From positions 178,677,330 through 178,741,329 of the forward strand of contig NC_066581.1 of the NCBI RefSeq assembly GCF_024323335.1: a stretch of 64,000 nucleotides of DNA. Reading direction: 5' to 3'. The notes under the pieces are model-generated. The model did no database searches, was not told the origin of the DNA, and was given only the letters and a program-made list of their open reading frames with translations. This document shows positions 1-11,243 of this stretch, piece after piece. Position 1 is the first letter of the stretch, and each line of letters begins with the position of its first letter. The stretch is from Lathyrus oleraceus (Eukaryota > Streptophyta > Magnoliopsida > Fabales > Fabaceae). The position numbers and the translations under genes were made by a program.

Positions 1-2043
1 GGAAAATTGAGATTTTTGGGAGGCATATATGATGATTAGGAGCTTTGTGAACCATTGTCATGCTTTTTCTCATCTTCATCTAGCCACTTCATTGAGCTTA
101 GGAGCTTCCTAGGAGCATGGGAGCACATGATCACTTGAGCTTCAAAACAAAAAGAGTTAGTGACATATTTTTGTGCTTTTGGTTAGTAAACAAAATAAGA
201 AAAGCAATAATATACAATACAAGCATGCTTGGTGGTCTCAAACCACTCACACAAGTCCCATCCCTAGGGTAAAGGAGCCACACATGCTATGATCCTTGAG
301 GAAATGCACTAAGCAATGATATGATGCCATGAGGGATCTTAGGGTCAAAATTAGGGTCTTACAACTTCATATGATAAATCATTTAAGATCCCTTTGAGTT
401 CATCTGCAACAAGATCATTGTGAAGCTGTTATTTTGAACCTGTGACTTGTGGAATTCATCTGCTACGTGGGCTATCTTGGAGAAGATCATGGAGTGGCTA
501 AGCTTGGATGTGGCTATCTTTATTTGATGCATTTCTCTTCAATATTGATATAATATGAATTGTGTGTTGCTTGATTCTAAATGTCCAAGGGAATTTGGGT
601 TTCTATATGACATTCTTGTCTATTGGATTGCTACCCATTGGCCATATCTTTTCAACTCTTAACCTTTAATTTTATGCTTAGGATTAGTCTTTTCATCTCC
701 TCCCCACTTCTTAAATTTCAAAACCTCTCCCTGCTTGAAAAAAATCTTCTTTGCTTGTACTAGTTTTGTTTTAAACTTTGACCTCTTTGCAAACTAGAAA
801 CTTTGGCCTTATGCCATTGCATTTTCAAACTTCTTTTCTTAATAACTTGTAAATAGACTTTATTATACTTGACTTAAACTTTCAAAAAGCCAAAACTAAT
901 TAACCCATTCAAACCATTTTTAGGCCTTTGTGCCTTTAAAACTTAAATTTTGTTAAAAGCAATGCATTTACTTTGAAATTTATACCACGAACTACGAGGT
1001 TTTGATCCTTCATTATTATGTTGGTACGTAGGCACAAGTCCGAAGGTCTTGTCAAACACAAAAATATAATTAATGAATTCTTTTCTCATCCCCTCATTCT
1101 ATTTGTTTGTAAATATCATTTTGTACAAAAACACATATGCACACAAAAAGGGCTCCCTAGGAGTACCTAGGACAGTTTGGGTGCTAATACCTTCCCTCTG
1201 TGGATGAGAGGGAAGGTATTAGGTCCAAAGTGACCTATAATGTTTTGTATTATCACATGTGTTTCTTTTAGGATTATAAAATTTTCTCCAACATAACATT
1301 TGAAGTAGATATCTTAAAATTTCCAATGCATTTGGTCTCACCTAAAAATCATAAAAATTAAGGAAGTTAGGTCCTTGGGAAGTTGGCCCAAAATTAGGGT
1401 TTCAGTCAAAATGACCTATAATATTTTGAAATGAATGATGACCTCCCAAGTTTCAAATGGATTTTTCATGAACACAAAAGTTGTTTATATTATTCTTAAG
1501 AACATTTTTCAGCTTGGTGTCATCTTCATTTGACAAACACATCACAAGTTGTGTCTTAGTGATCCTCAGTTTAGTCAGATGACTTGACTCGTCAACTTCT
1601 CAAGGCCAAACTTTAAAAATTGATGAATGAATGATTGAGGATCCTCACATAAGCTCATATATTCATACAATAATGAATGAAAGAACTTAATTTGATTAAT
1701 TTTGATCATAAGTTGAGGTTGCTTCATGGGCAAGGCACAGTCAATGCACAGTTGAATTAGGTTTTCCTTGGGAAACAATCCTCAAGCCCTTTGGATTATC
1801 TTAATCAAATTGAAAAATTGAGATAGTTGGGAGGTATATATGATGATTAGGAGCTTTGTGAACCATTGTCATGCTTTTTCTCATCTTCATCTAGCCACTT
1901 CATTGAGCTTAGGAGCTTCCTAGGAGCATGAGAGCACATGATCACTTGAGCTTCAAAACAAAAAGAGTTAGTGACATATTTTTGTGCTTTTGGTTAGTAA
2001 ACAAAATAAGAAAAGCAATAATATACAATACAAGCATGCTTGG
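1..2043. repeat. Older Ogre/Tat LTR-derived repeat DNA flanking the outer element
   Basis: No gene is visible. Bases 1-235 recur at about 1812-2043 with few changes, a direct repeat offset by 1811 bp. The stretch between contains motifs seen in the Ogre-type LTRs of this window: an ACTACG box near 990, TACGTAGGCA near 1025 and GGTGCTAATACC near 1180. The outer element inserted at 2044, inside the second copy of the repeat. It may be a piece of a decayed LTR family or a tandem repeat derived from one. The AT-rich remainder shows nothing recognisable. Confidence 0.6.
1156..1222 (+). other. LTR hairpin pair SL1/SL2 (family D) plus overlapping 15-bp hairpin
   Basis: SL1 is CCTAGG-AGTA-CCTAGG (1156-1171). 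SL2 follows directly: ACAGTTTGGG (1172-1181), a loop TGCTAATACCTT, then CCCTCTGT (1194-1201), pairing as ACAG/CTGT and GGG/CCC around a small internal loop. An alternative perfect 15-bp stem (1184-1198 with 1208-1222, 9-nt loop) overlaps SL2. The position and loop match the hairpins in the complete Ogre LTRs of this window. Confidence 0.55.
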
Positions 2044-4084
2044 TGTCATACCCCAATTTTGTCCGGGCATATTTAAATTTTTGTAAATCTGACTTCATTT
2101 TTAATTTGCGTCATATGCACAGCATGACATGCATTTCATCATGAATAAAAACTAAAATATCAGTCAGAATAAATTTATTGAAAATACAGACAAATTAGTT
2201 AAATCATTTCTCAAGAACATGTAAAATCAGCGGGTAAAAAGTTTCAGAATTAAAATTACAGACACCAGTATTATTAATCTACAGTTCATGTAGTTTAACT
2301 TGGTGTGCTCGTTGTAATTTTCAGAAGCTGTTTCAGTTGAGTTTTGACCCGCCTGAGCCTTTTAACCGGTGCAAACTTATTTCAGAATTAGAAGAAACGC
2401 TGTATTTTTTCAATATGTATATTTTGAGTTGATCATTTTTGTGTGTCTGATTTAATTTTTCTAGCAAATTTACATCCGACTTTTTATTTGTAATTAATCC
2501 TTTTATTTCTTTGTCTAAAATCTAAATTAAAATTTTATTATTATTATTACTATTATCTAAGTTAAATTATTGTTTAAGGATTTTTTTTAATAACTAATTT
2601 TTAATACTAGATAATAAAATTGTTTACAAATAAATAAATATGTTTAATCAACATTGGATTCTTTTTTTTCTCTTGCAATTGGACAGCTCATAATACCCAC
2701 ACGTCTCTTTCATTTGTCAGCTATCACCTAACGTCTCTATCTTCCAGCTATCACCTAACGTCTCTATCTGCTCTCACATGTTACCCTCTCTGCTCTTACA
2801 CGTCTCCCTCTTGGCTCTCTCTCTCTCAACTGACACCACTCAATAAAAGGACACACTACCCTTCTCCTCTTGGGGACTCGCTCTCTCTCACAAAAAAAAG
2901 GAAAGAAGAGAAAACTGTTTCTCTTCTTCTTAAAACACACCCACCGCTGTGAACCTTCATCGACACCTTCGCGACATTTCACCGAAATCACTTTCACCAA
3001 AATGACAATCTCCTCCTTTCATTTCCGAAAATAACCTTCAACCGCCCTCACTCCACCCTTTAACATTGTGCACATCCTTCATTCCTCACCACCAAGAACC
3101 TCTATTTCCGGTGAGCTAAATGAATCTATCATCTCATCGGCGATTCGAAACCTCACCGCCACATTGCGAAAAACACCATCGCAAACACAATAATAGCGTT
3201 TCAGAAGATCAATTTTTGAAACTCACTTCGATCTACCTTCGATAACCCATTTCCTCTCTTCAAATCACCGGCAGAAATCCGTTGTGCAACACAGTCCACC
3301 ACCACGAATCTCTCTTCGCCAACAACCACGATTCCCACCGTCAATACTGTTTTTACCGCCGCGACTACGACCACTACCCCACACACCGCCGCTCGACCCT
3401 TTCCTCTCCAGCTTCCGCACCATCTATCGCCGCCGTCGCAAACGAACACCAACTCCGACGTCATAACCAAAATCAAGAAGAAAGCTAAGGATGTATCTTA
3501 CGTTCTCTCAAGTTTAACAGCGCAGAATAGTGTCTCGGTTTCATCGGTTGGTTCATGACTCTCCTTTCTCATTTGCTTTCAGTGTCGTTTGATTAATATT
3601 CTTGTTTCATTGTTGATTTTTGGTTATGTTGCTGCTGTTTAGTCGTTTATGGTTAAGGACATTTTTTTTAATATTGACAAAATGTACTGGTTTTCCTTAT
3701 TATCATTTCAATTATGCTGCTGTTATCTTCGCTTGGTTTTTAATCACAACAAACTCGATAAAGATTTAAATTATGTTTGTATCGGCAGTACACTGATTAT
3801 TCTTCCAAGTCGTGTCCTTAATTTTCAAACATTAGTTATACTATTTTGTGCTAGAAATTGGTGTTGTAAGGTTGAAAACATTATGATGGCTATTTGGTGT
3901 CCCTCTTATCATACAACATGGTGAAATTGTTTTGCCGTGGCATGATCTGCTACCGGAAGTGGCCTTTGTATCATTTATGTTCTTTTTTTTTAGTATTATA
4001 AATTTGTACCCATATTACCGAGTACTGATGCTTTCGGTTTGTTTTTGCCATTATGATATTGTCTCAATTAAGTTTTCCTTATTA

Positions 4085-4490
4085 ATTTGATGCAATTATA
4101 TTGTTACTATTGAAAATGCTTTTGGGTTAAATAATAGTCATAATATTATATTCCTTTTGCCAATTGATTTTTAATAACATTGTAGGGTTATATTGTTACT
4201 ACTGAAAATGCAATTATATTGTTACTACTGAAAATGCTTTTGGGTTAAATAATAGTCATAATATTATATTCCTTTTGCCAATTGATTTTTAATAACATTG
4301 TAGGGTTATATTGTTACTACTGAAAATACAATTATATTGTTACTACTGAAAATGCAATTATATTGTTACTACTGAAAATGCTTGTTGGAATATTGAGATA
4401 TATTGTTACTACTGAAAATGCAACTATATTGTTACTACTGAAAATGCTTCTATATTGTTACTACTGAAAATGTTTGTTGGAATATTGAGA
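4085..4490 (+). repeat. Short tandem repeats of about 26 bp in outer 5' LTR
   Basis: The unit contains ATATTGTTACTACTGAAAAT and recurs many times, sometimes separated by a longer block (TTTTGGGTTAAATAATAGTC...) that is itself duplicated. The right LTR (57200-57560) has fewer units, so the array has changed length since insertion. Confidence 0.85.
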
Positions 4491-4608
4491 TATGTATAGA
4501 CGTCAATCCGTTTACCAATGCCAATTAAAATCTTGATCCAATATCAAGTATCTCTATTCAAATTAATTAAATCATATAATTACGATTAAACACCCTTTTA
4601 CTTGTAAA

Positions 4609-5705
4609 ATGAAAAGGGAGATGGTTTTGAGTTTTCAACTCCTCTCCTCGATTATTTAAATACGAGTTCTCTTACTCGGTTAGTCAAGTAATTGTTATTT
4701 TTTATCCGCTTAACCATAATTAAATCGAACTACTTTTCATAACAATGAAATGAAAAGAGAGATGGTTTTGAATTTTCAACTCCTCTCCTCGATTATTTGA
4801 ATACGAGTTCTCTTACTCAGTTAGTCAAATAGTCGTCATTTCTATCCACCTAAGCACAAACAAATCGAATCATTTTATAATAAGAAACGAAAAGGGAGAT
4901 GACTTTGAGTTTTCAATTTTTCTCCTCGATTATTTGAATACAAGTTCTCTTACTTGGTTAGTCGAATAATTATCATTCCTCTACAAACCTCCAAACCCGA
5001 TTAAATCAAATTATTTTCATAATAAGCTAAATAAAAAAGGAGATGACTTTGAGTCTTCAACTTCTCTCCTCAATTGTTTGAATACGAGTTCTCTTACTCG
5101 GTCAGTCGAACAATTGTCATTATTTACAAACATACAACTTAATCAAATCATTTTCATAATAAACTATATGAAAAGGGAGATAGTCTTGAGTCTTCAACTC
5201 CTCTCCTCAAATTCTTGGATATGAGTTGTTTTACTCAGCCATTCGAGCACTTGTCGTTCATTCTAAAATCCATCGACCATACATAAACTTATTTTTATAA
5301 TCACTTAGATGGTAAAGAAAGTGGTCTAGAGTTTTCTATTCCCTTTCCCGATTATTAGGATACGAGTTGTCTTACTCGACTATCCGAGTATTCGTCATCC
5401 AGTCAAAACACATTAATCATCATTAAAATCCTTTTACAATTAAGGATGAAAAAGAAAGCGGTCTAGAGTTTTCTATTCCCTTTCCCGATTATTAGGATAC
5501 GAGTTGTCTTACTCGACTGTCCGAGCAATCGTCATCCATACAAAATACCGTAACTATTATCAACTCCTTTCATAATAAAGGATGAAAAGGGAGATGGTCT
5601 AGAGCCTTCGATTCCTCTCCTCGACTATTAAGATATGAGTTGTCTTACTCGACTCTCCGAGTAATCGTCATCCAACCAAAAACATCTCAACCAATCAAAA
5701 CATCC
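4609..5705 (+). repeat. Eight imperfect tandem repeats of about 140 bp in outer 5' LTR
   Basis: Units start near 4609, 4750, 4888, 5031, 5168, 5309, 5446 and 5582, with spacings of 136-143 bp. Each opens with a variant of ATGAAAAGGGAGATGG, then a CTCCTCTCCTCGATTATT-like segment, then TACGAGTTCTCTTACTCG and a GTCATC segment. The same eight units occur in the right LTR at about 57690-58790. The array is internal to the LTR and spread with the element. Confidence 0.9.
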
Positions 5706-6104
5706 AACATATTAATTCAACTTGTCACCCCCGTGTGACAAAAACCCTTCTTTCAAAAAGAACACTGTTAATCCTTTCTGATGCGCACAACAAACTAATG
5801 CTTAAGCCTCCGCCGAGAGTAGACAAGCCAACGTTTAGCCTTTAGGATACGATCTAAACAGTCGTTCATTAAAAGACATCAACCAACCGTAGTTCTCCGA
5901 ACTACGAATGCTCTGATTTCCTTATTATATCATAAGGATACGTAGGCAGGAGATTGTTGTATCTTCGCGAGCACACTAATAAAAAACCTCCCCTTTCTCC
6001 TTTCTGAGGTTCTCATCCATTTCTATTTTTAATAATTTTATAACCCAAAGATAATAAACAAACATAAATTAACACACGAAACGGATATTAGAACTAAAAG
6101 GTTC

Positions 6105-6152
6105 CCGTTGAGTACAACGGACGTAAGGGGTGCTAATACCTTCCCCTTACGT
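6105..6152 (+). other. Conserved LTR hairpin pair SL1/SL2 (family A)
   Basis: SL1 is CCGTTG-AGTA-CAACGG (6105-6120). SL2 follows with no gap: ACGTAAGGGG (6121-6130), loop TGCTAATACCTT, CCCCTTACGT (6143-6152), a perfect 10-bp stem. It ends 173 nt before the LTR end. The other families in the window have the same arrangement with different but still paired stems. Confidence 0.75.
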
Positions 6153-6327
6153 AATCCACTCCCGAACCGGAATATGGTTGCGACGACCATTATTCCATTT
6201 CCTAAAGGTTTTATTGATATTTTCCTATTCCTTCATTGGGATAAATAAAGTTCGGTGGCGACCCTGTTCGAACACTAATATATTCCGCGACCATCGCGAT
6301 GAAACGTAATTTTCGAGATGCGACAGA

Positions 6328-6345
6328 TGGTGACTCTGCTGGGGA
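6328..6345 (+). other. Primer-binding site (tRNA-Arg type) of outer element
   Basis: TGGTGACTCTGCTGGGGA lies two bases after the LTR end. It is the Ogre-type PBS, known in that lineage as complementary to the 3' end of a tRNA-Arg. Confidence 0.85.
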
Positions 6346-9106
6346 ATAGCTCCAAGCACAAGAGAGTGAATCCTAATTTAGTTCAGTTTCTGTATTGTGT
6401 GTTAATCTTGTTTGTTTATCTATTTTTTTTATTTTGCTATTATTATTCTGTCATAATTTGACTATGTCTTATTTGGGGCTCTCTGTTGGGGGTGCTTTAT
6501 GAGATAGACTCTCCACCCGAGTCTGAGAAAAACCATAAGATTAAGTTGGTGGTTGCATAGTGGGCGCCCACAAGGAGTCTTCCTTGTTGGGAAGATACGA
6601 AGACCCCGCCTAGAGGAGATTCTCTTGAGATATTATTGTCCGACGAGTTTTCGTCACGACGATAGTATTTTCAAGTTGGATCAATGACTCTAGGGACCTT
6701 TTAACCCACTCTATTCGGCGGTTATGTAGTATTAACCAACGAAGTTTCATACTTGTTGGGTTAATACGAAAGCCCCAATCAGATGAGATCCCTTGGACGT
6801 ATTATTACCTACTTTGTTAGAACCCTGGACTCGAGAGTCGTGTAGTAGAATCCTCATGGAGTTTTCCTTGTTTGGATAATACAAAGACCTCACCTAGACG
6901 AGATCTTCTTAAGGATACTATTGTCCAACGGGTCTTCGTCATGGCAGTGACGTCCTCAAGAAATATCCATGACTCTGGGAACCTACCAACTATAGAGCCT
7001 ACCCATGGGGTCCCATTAACCAGAGATACCCGTTATTTACTCGTTATTCTGATCGATCTAAAAACACTTTGAACCTGTTATCCTGAACATATCACTACAC
7101 CCATACACGTATCATTGCATCTGCAATCGTCATGCATTGCATATCATTTTTCACCAAAAAAATAAATACAGAAAACTTATCCATCCTTCGTCCATAGCCT
7201 GCAGTTGATTTCCCGATACTCATATCAGACTTGAAGTAACTCTTGAAAGATCATTGATCCGTTGGAGCAAAGTCATATTGCATTGGGAGGAGATGTGGAC
7301 TCGATGAAAAATCAGCTAGACCAACTTGTGGAAGCTATGATAGTTTCATCAAAAAAGGAAGACATCCTCAACACTGGCAATCGTTGGACTGATTTGTTTC
7401 TATTTTTTGCATTTGTAGTTTCTTTGTTGTTAAAAGCTGCTTGTGTTTAAACATTGTTGTTTTTAATGGTAATATTGATGAAGTAATGATGCATGTTTTG
7501 AATTAATTATCTCGCATTCGCTCATTTTTTATTCTCTTATATCAAAAACAAAAATACATCAGTGTTTCTCCCATTCACTTTTCTTTATCATAACCTTTGT
7601 TTTATCAAAGATTTGAGGGAGGATGACGAAAACAAGTTACCCATAATTGCTGACTATATGCTTTCGGATAAAATCCTGCTGATGATGTACAGGCATTGTT
7701 TCAAATTTCCAAACACTGGAGAGATAAGGAGGTAATCCCTAGTCAACCACTTCGAGCCTGAAGTAGGAGTTTCTTTCGGATCTAAAAAAACCTTACATTA
7801 AACCTGGGGCAGGGTAGTGTTCAGTTGATCTGACTACACATTCGGATTACAAGACGAAATATCGTGTCTGAGGATCAACCACATGACATTCTTCGCACAC
7901 ATCCTAAAGTGTCGAAGGAACCTTGCAAAATCCAAAAGTTATGTTGGTTGTTCTCCGAATGACCATTGACTTGGCAGTCACAAATTTTCAAAAAAAGAAT
8001 AAAAGAAAAGCCCGCTAAGTCGATACCCCAAAAGGAGACTTAGGCAAAAAACCGGGACAATCCCGATGGACTAAAGCTTCAAAAAGCGGTCCATGCAAAA
8101 GTTAGGGATCAAAACAAAAATCAAAGGAGGTCACAAAAACCCTTAACAAAATAAAAACAAGATTTAGTGACCACCATATCCAAATAAAAAGGTCACCAAC
8201 ATCCATAGAGAGCGAAATAAGTGACTGTCATTTCAAAAAGATCTTACACTACTGAAGTCTCGTAAGAGTAAGTGTGTGTCGAATTAATTGAACGTAGGAT
8301 TGGAGATCATCATGAAGATGGGGTGGGTTAAAATAAACTTTGAGCCTTATATCCTTTTGTTTCAATAACCATGAACCAAGCCATGTTACAACCCTCAAAA
8401 GACCTAATTGAGGTAGGGTTATTTCCGAGAGCATATTACAGCAAAGTTGCGTAAATTGACTCCTAAAGATTTGCTAATGTTTAACATCAATGTCATTATT
8501 CTCGCTATGTCTTTCACACTTTAAATTGCTAAATCAGCATTACATTTGGACTCATGGTCCACTCGTCACACATTATCACATCATTCAAATAAATTTTTTT
8601 CAAAACTTGCATGAGTATCGCATTAAAATTACCATTTCTAAACAAGCAATTTTAACTGCAAGTCAGTACTTGACGTCAGGGAAATTCCAACAATAAGGAA
8701 CAATTAGAGGAACTTGGACATTCGTTGGTGCTAACCCGAATCAAGACTACCTCATAACCCACGAATCAGGTGCATGCCACCCAAAACATCAAGTTGATCA
8801 TAGGAAAATTACTCCAAGAATTGGTCAGTCTTAAACAGTCTCCAACATCTGTTAATAAATGTGCAAATCATTTCAAGAATCAGTTGATCCAGAGTAAATC
8901 ATCTAAGGACTCTATTAACTAGGGGCAGATCACCTAGAGGTTCTGTTGGCCAGGGACAAACCCATCCAATATTCAGTTAGGGTGAGTTAAGTCGCTTCAA
9001 CGCTCATACCGGGGCAAGCTACCTCAAGAGCACAGAAAAGTCAACCACTCCAAGAGTCGGTTAACTAAGGATAAATCCTTTCATGGATCAAAATTTTGGG
9101 GCAATC
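6346..9106 (+). other. Leader and decayed interior of outer element, almost non-coding
   Basis: This is the 5' interior up to the Tekay insertion. Short imperfect repeats lie at 6480-7000 (blocks on boundaries GATACGAAGACC.. and CTCTAGGGACC..). A 62-codon ORF at 7262-7450 has a coiled-coil-like stretch (DSMKNQLDQLVEAMI) that resembles the N-terminal region of Tat/Ogre gag, but the rest of gag is absent. Around 7960-8100 the sequence resembles the region after pol in related elements. From 8700 to 9100 there are degenerate ~50-bp repeats (..GGGGCAAGCTACCTCAAGAG..). Confidence 0.5.
8011..8096 (+). other. Post-pol hairpin series of outer element
   Basis: Successive short hairpins: CTAAGTC (8015-8021) with GACTTAG (8037-8043); CGGGA-CAA-TCCCG near 8053-8065; and TGGAC (8067-8071) with GTCCA (8089-8093). 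The segment ends in a GCAAAAGTTAGGGA phrase. The layout and surrounding words match 35245-35400 in the inner Ogre and, on the other strand, 42690-42890 in the minus-strand element. Confidence 0.65.
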
Positions 9107-11201
9107 TGTAACACCCTTCTAAATACCCCAAAATATTTAATTAAAATAATAACACATTAATCAGAGTAATTATGCCCCGAAGGGTGTCACACAATAATTT
9201 CACACATTTATCAACATATCCTGTCATGCTCCTTTATTTTATTCAAAATAGAAAGTATCTGCATAATACGCAGCGGATAGAATCAATCCAATTATTCCAA
9301 ACATGTAACATATTACATGCAAAATGGTTCACAACCAATCAATAAAATATTCAAACATCCCATCCCGATGTTACATCTATCAGAGCATGACCCACTAAGG
9401 AGACTACACTAGACTCCAAGCATTTGCTTCTACTCAACTCACTGCTCGTTACCTGAAAAATAGTTGTAAGGGTGAGTTCCTCAATCAATATAACAAGCAT
9501 TATACAACAACATGTAATGTTAAGTAAATAACGCATCAAATCACCCTAACCAGACTACCCACTCCATAACGGCAGTATCAACGCAAACCTCATACTCAAC
9601 AATAACAAATAGCATATGTATATCTCAAAACATGCTCAACACCAACAACACAACGCAACGATTTACTCACTAATTCCTCACGATGGGAATTAGCTACAGC
9701 CCCACAGGCTATGCCATGCATTCATTATGCAATGAGACTCCATAAAATGCGGTACCGACTCTTCTTGAACATATAGTCCAAGCTCACCGATCCCTCCGGA
9801 TACGGCTACTGAGCTCACTAGTCCCACTCATTGAGATCTAATGACTCACTCACTAATTCCTCACCATGGGAATAAGCTACAGCCCCAAAGGCTAGACTAT
9901 GCACACTACTCATCTAGTATGCAAACATCAGCAACAATCCACAACTCACTAATTCCTCACAATGGGAATTAGCTACAGCCCCAAAGGCTAGACTATGCAT
10001 GCTAATCACCTAGCAATGCAGCAACAACAACAATTCAAGAATAGACATATGCTCACACTCTAAGCCATAAAAACAGTCTATTCACAATTGCATACATAAC
10101 TGATACATTTACAGTATTATGCATACCAACCAACACATTTTGTCAATACATTTATCACAAAAGCATATCACAACATGTCATAAAATCAAACACAGTATTA
10201 GCACACTCTACTAATACCTATACTACTCAAAACAACGGAAATGATCCCTGTTACATCATACCTCAGCTAAGTCTCACTACTCAGCCTAACAGTCACAAAC
10301 TGCACAACAACAGCACAGGAAATCACAATCCTGCCCATACGCGTATTGCCTATGCCCATACGCGTATTGCCCAAATCCTGACCAAGCCATACGCGTATTG
10401 CCCACTTCCATACGCGTATGATACGCGTACCAACTTCTCATACGCGTACCAACAGAGACAATTTTACGTTAAAAACATCATCCTCCTCATCCATACGCGT
10501 ATTGCCTAGCGCCATACGCGTACCAGCCATCTCATACGCGTATTGCCTAGTGCCATACGCGTATGACCAGAAACCAGATTTTCAGATCTGCCATGGCTTT
10601 TCCTGCTACGAGTTCTATTCGATCTAACCTTCCACAGTCCAATTTTACACAGAAGATCACTCATATCCTCTAACCCGAATCATTCCCTATTCGATTTCAC
10701 AACTCCTAACATTATCACATACAATTCCTACGAATTTCTTTCGATTATCACCCAATTTCGTTCATCAATTATTTCCCCAAATTCATCATAATCGTCCAAT
10801 TCAAAGGTAAATTAAAGGTCTATCACTACCCATGACATATTATCATATAATACCCGTCAATCAACGGTAAACCCCCCTTACCTGAGTTAATCCGGCAGCC
10901 TCTGAGCTCCAAGCTTCTCCTTCCTTCAACCTTCGTTCTCTGGTTCTCTTTTTGCCCTTTTCCACGTTCTGTCTTTTTTTTCCTTTTCACGTGAAAGTAA
11001 CTCTTTTTACTCAATGGGACCTTTTTACTGATTTCCAATTTTATTTCAATAATAAAAATAATAACCCAATAATAATAATCCCAATAATTATTATTCCAAA
11101 ATAATAATATTATTAATCCAACTTCCAATTATTCAATTAAATTAATAAATAAAATATTAATTTAAATTAAATAATTAGCTTATTTTAATTGGGGTGTTAC
11201 A
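9107..11201 (-). repeat. 3' LTR of Tekay-type element
   Basis: 2095 bp, read TGTAACACC...GGTGTTACA on both strands (short terminal inverted repeats). It contains three imperfect copies of a block with CTAATTCCTCAC.ATGGGAAT.AGCTACAGCCCC (near 9670, 9850, 9945) and a cluster of ATACGCGTAT palindromes (10338-10565). A pyrimidine- and AT-rich segment occupies 10900-11170. Confidence 0.95.
10336..10566. repeat. Cluster of ten TACGCGTA palindromes in Tekay 3' LTR
   Basis: Ten copies of the core TACGCGTA occur in about 230 bp, most within CCATACGCGTATTGCC or with a TACC ending. Spacing is irregular (about 10-55 bp). The core is self-complementary and carries two CpG sites, which are otherwise scarce in this AT-rich LTR. 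The same ten copies lie in the other LTR at 16970-17200. Confidence 0.9.
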
Positions 11202-11213
11202 ACTCTCCCCCAC
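11202..11213 (-). other. Polypurine tract of Tekay-type element
   Basis: Read on the minus strand, GTGGGGGAGAGT abuts the 3' LTR. This is the usual primer site for plus-strand DNA synthesis. Confidence 0.85.
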
Positions 11214-11243
11214 TAAAAGAGTTTTCGTCCTCGAAAACATACC

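Larger units (their letters stand above)
2044..6325 (+). repeat. 5' LTR of outer Ogre-like element
   Basis: It starts TGTCATACCCC and ends GATGCGACA just before the PBS. It aligns with 55155-59229 over its first ~4.1 kb with scattered substitutions and a few indels: a 27-bp duplicated unit near 2730 present only here, a 24-bp segment near 56428 present only in the right copy, and a differing copy number of a 26-bp repeat. Inside lie a pyrimidine-rich stretch (2690-2930), a 26-bp array, an eight-unit ~140-bp array and the SL hairpins near the 3' end. The short ORFs in it look incidental. Confidence 0.88.

Noticed and set aside
2764..3476. Minus-strand ORFs opposite a C-rich segment of the outer LTR
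   Set aside because: The segment is a pyrimidine-rich LTR stretch; the paired ORFs in the right LTR differ by indels that shift the frame.
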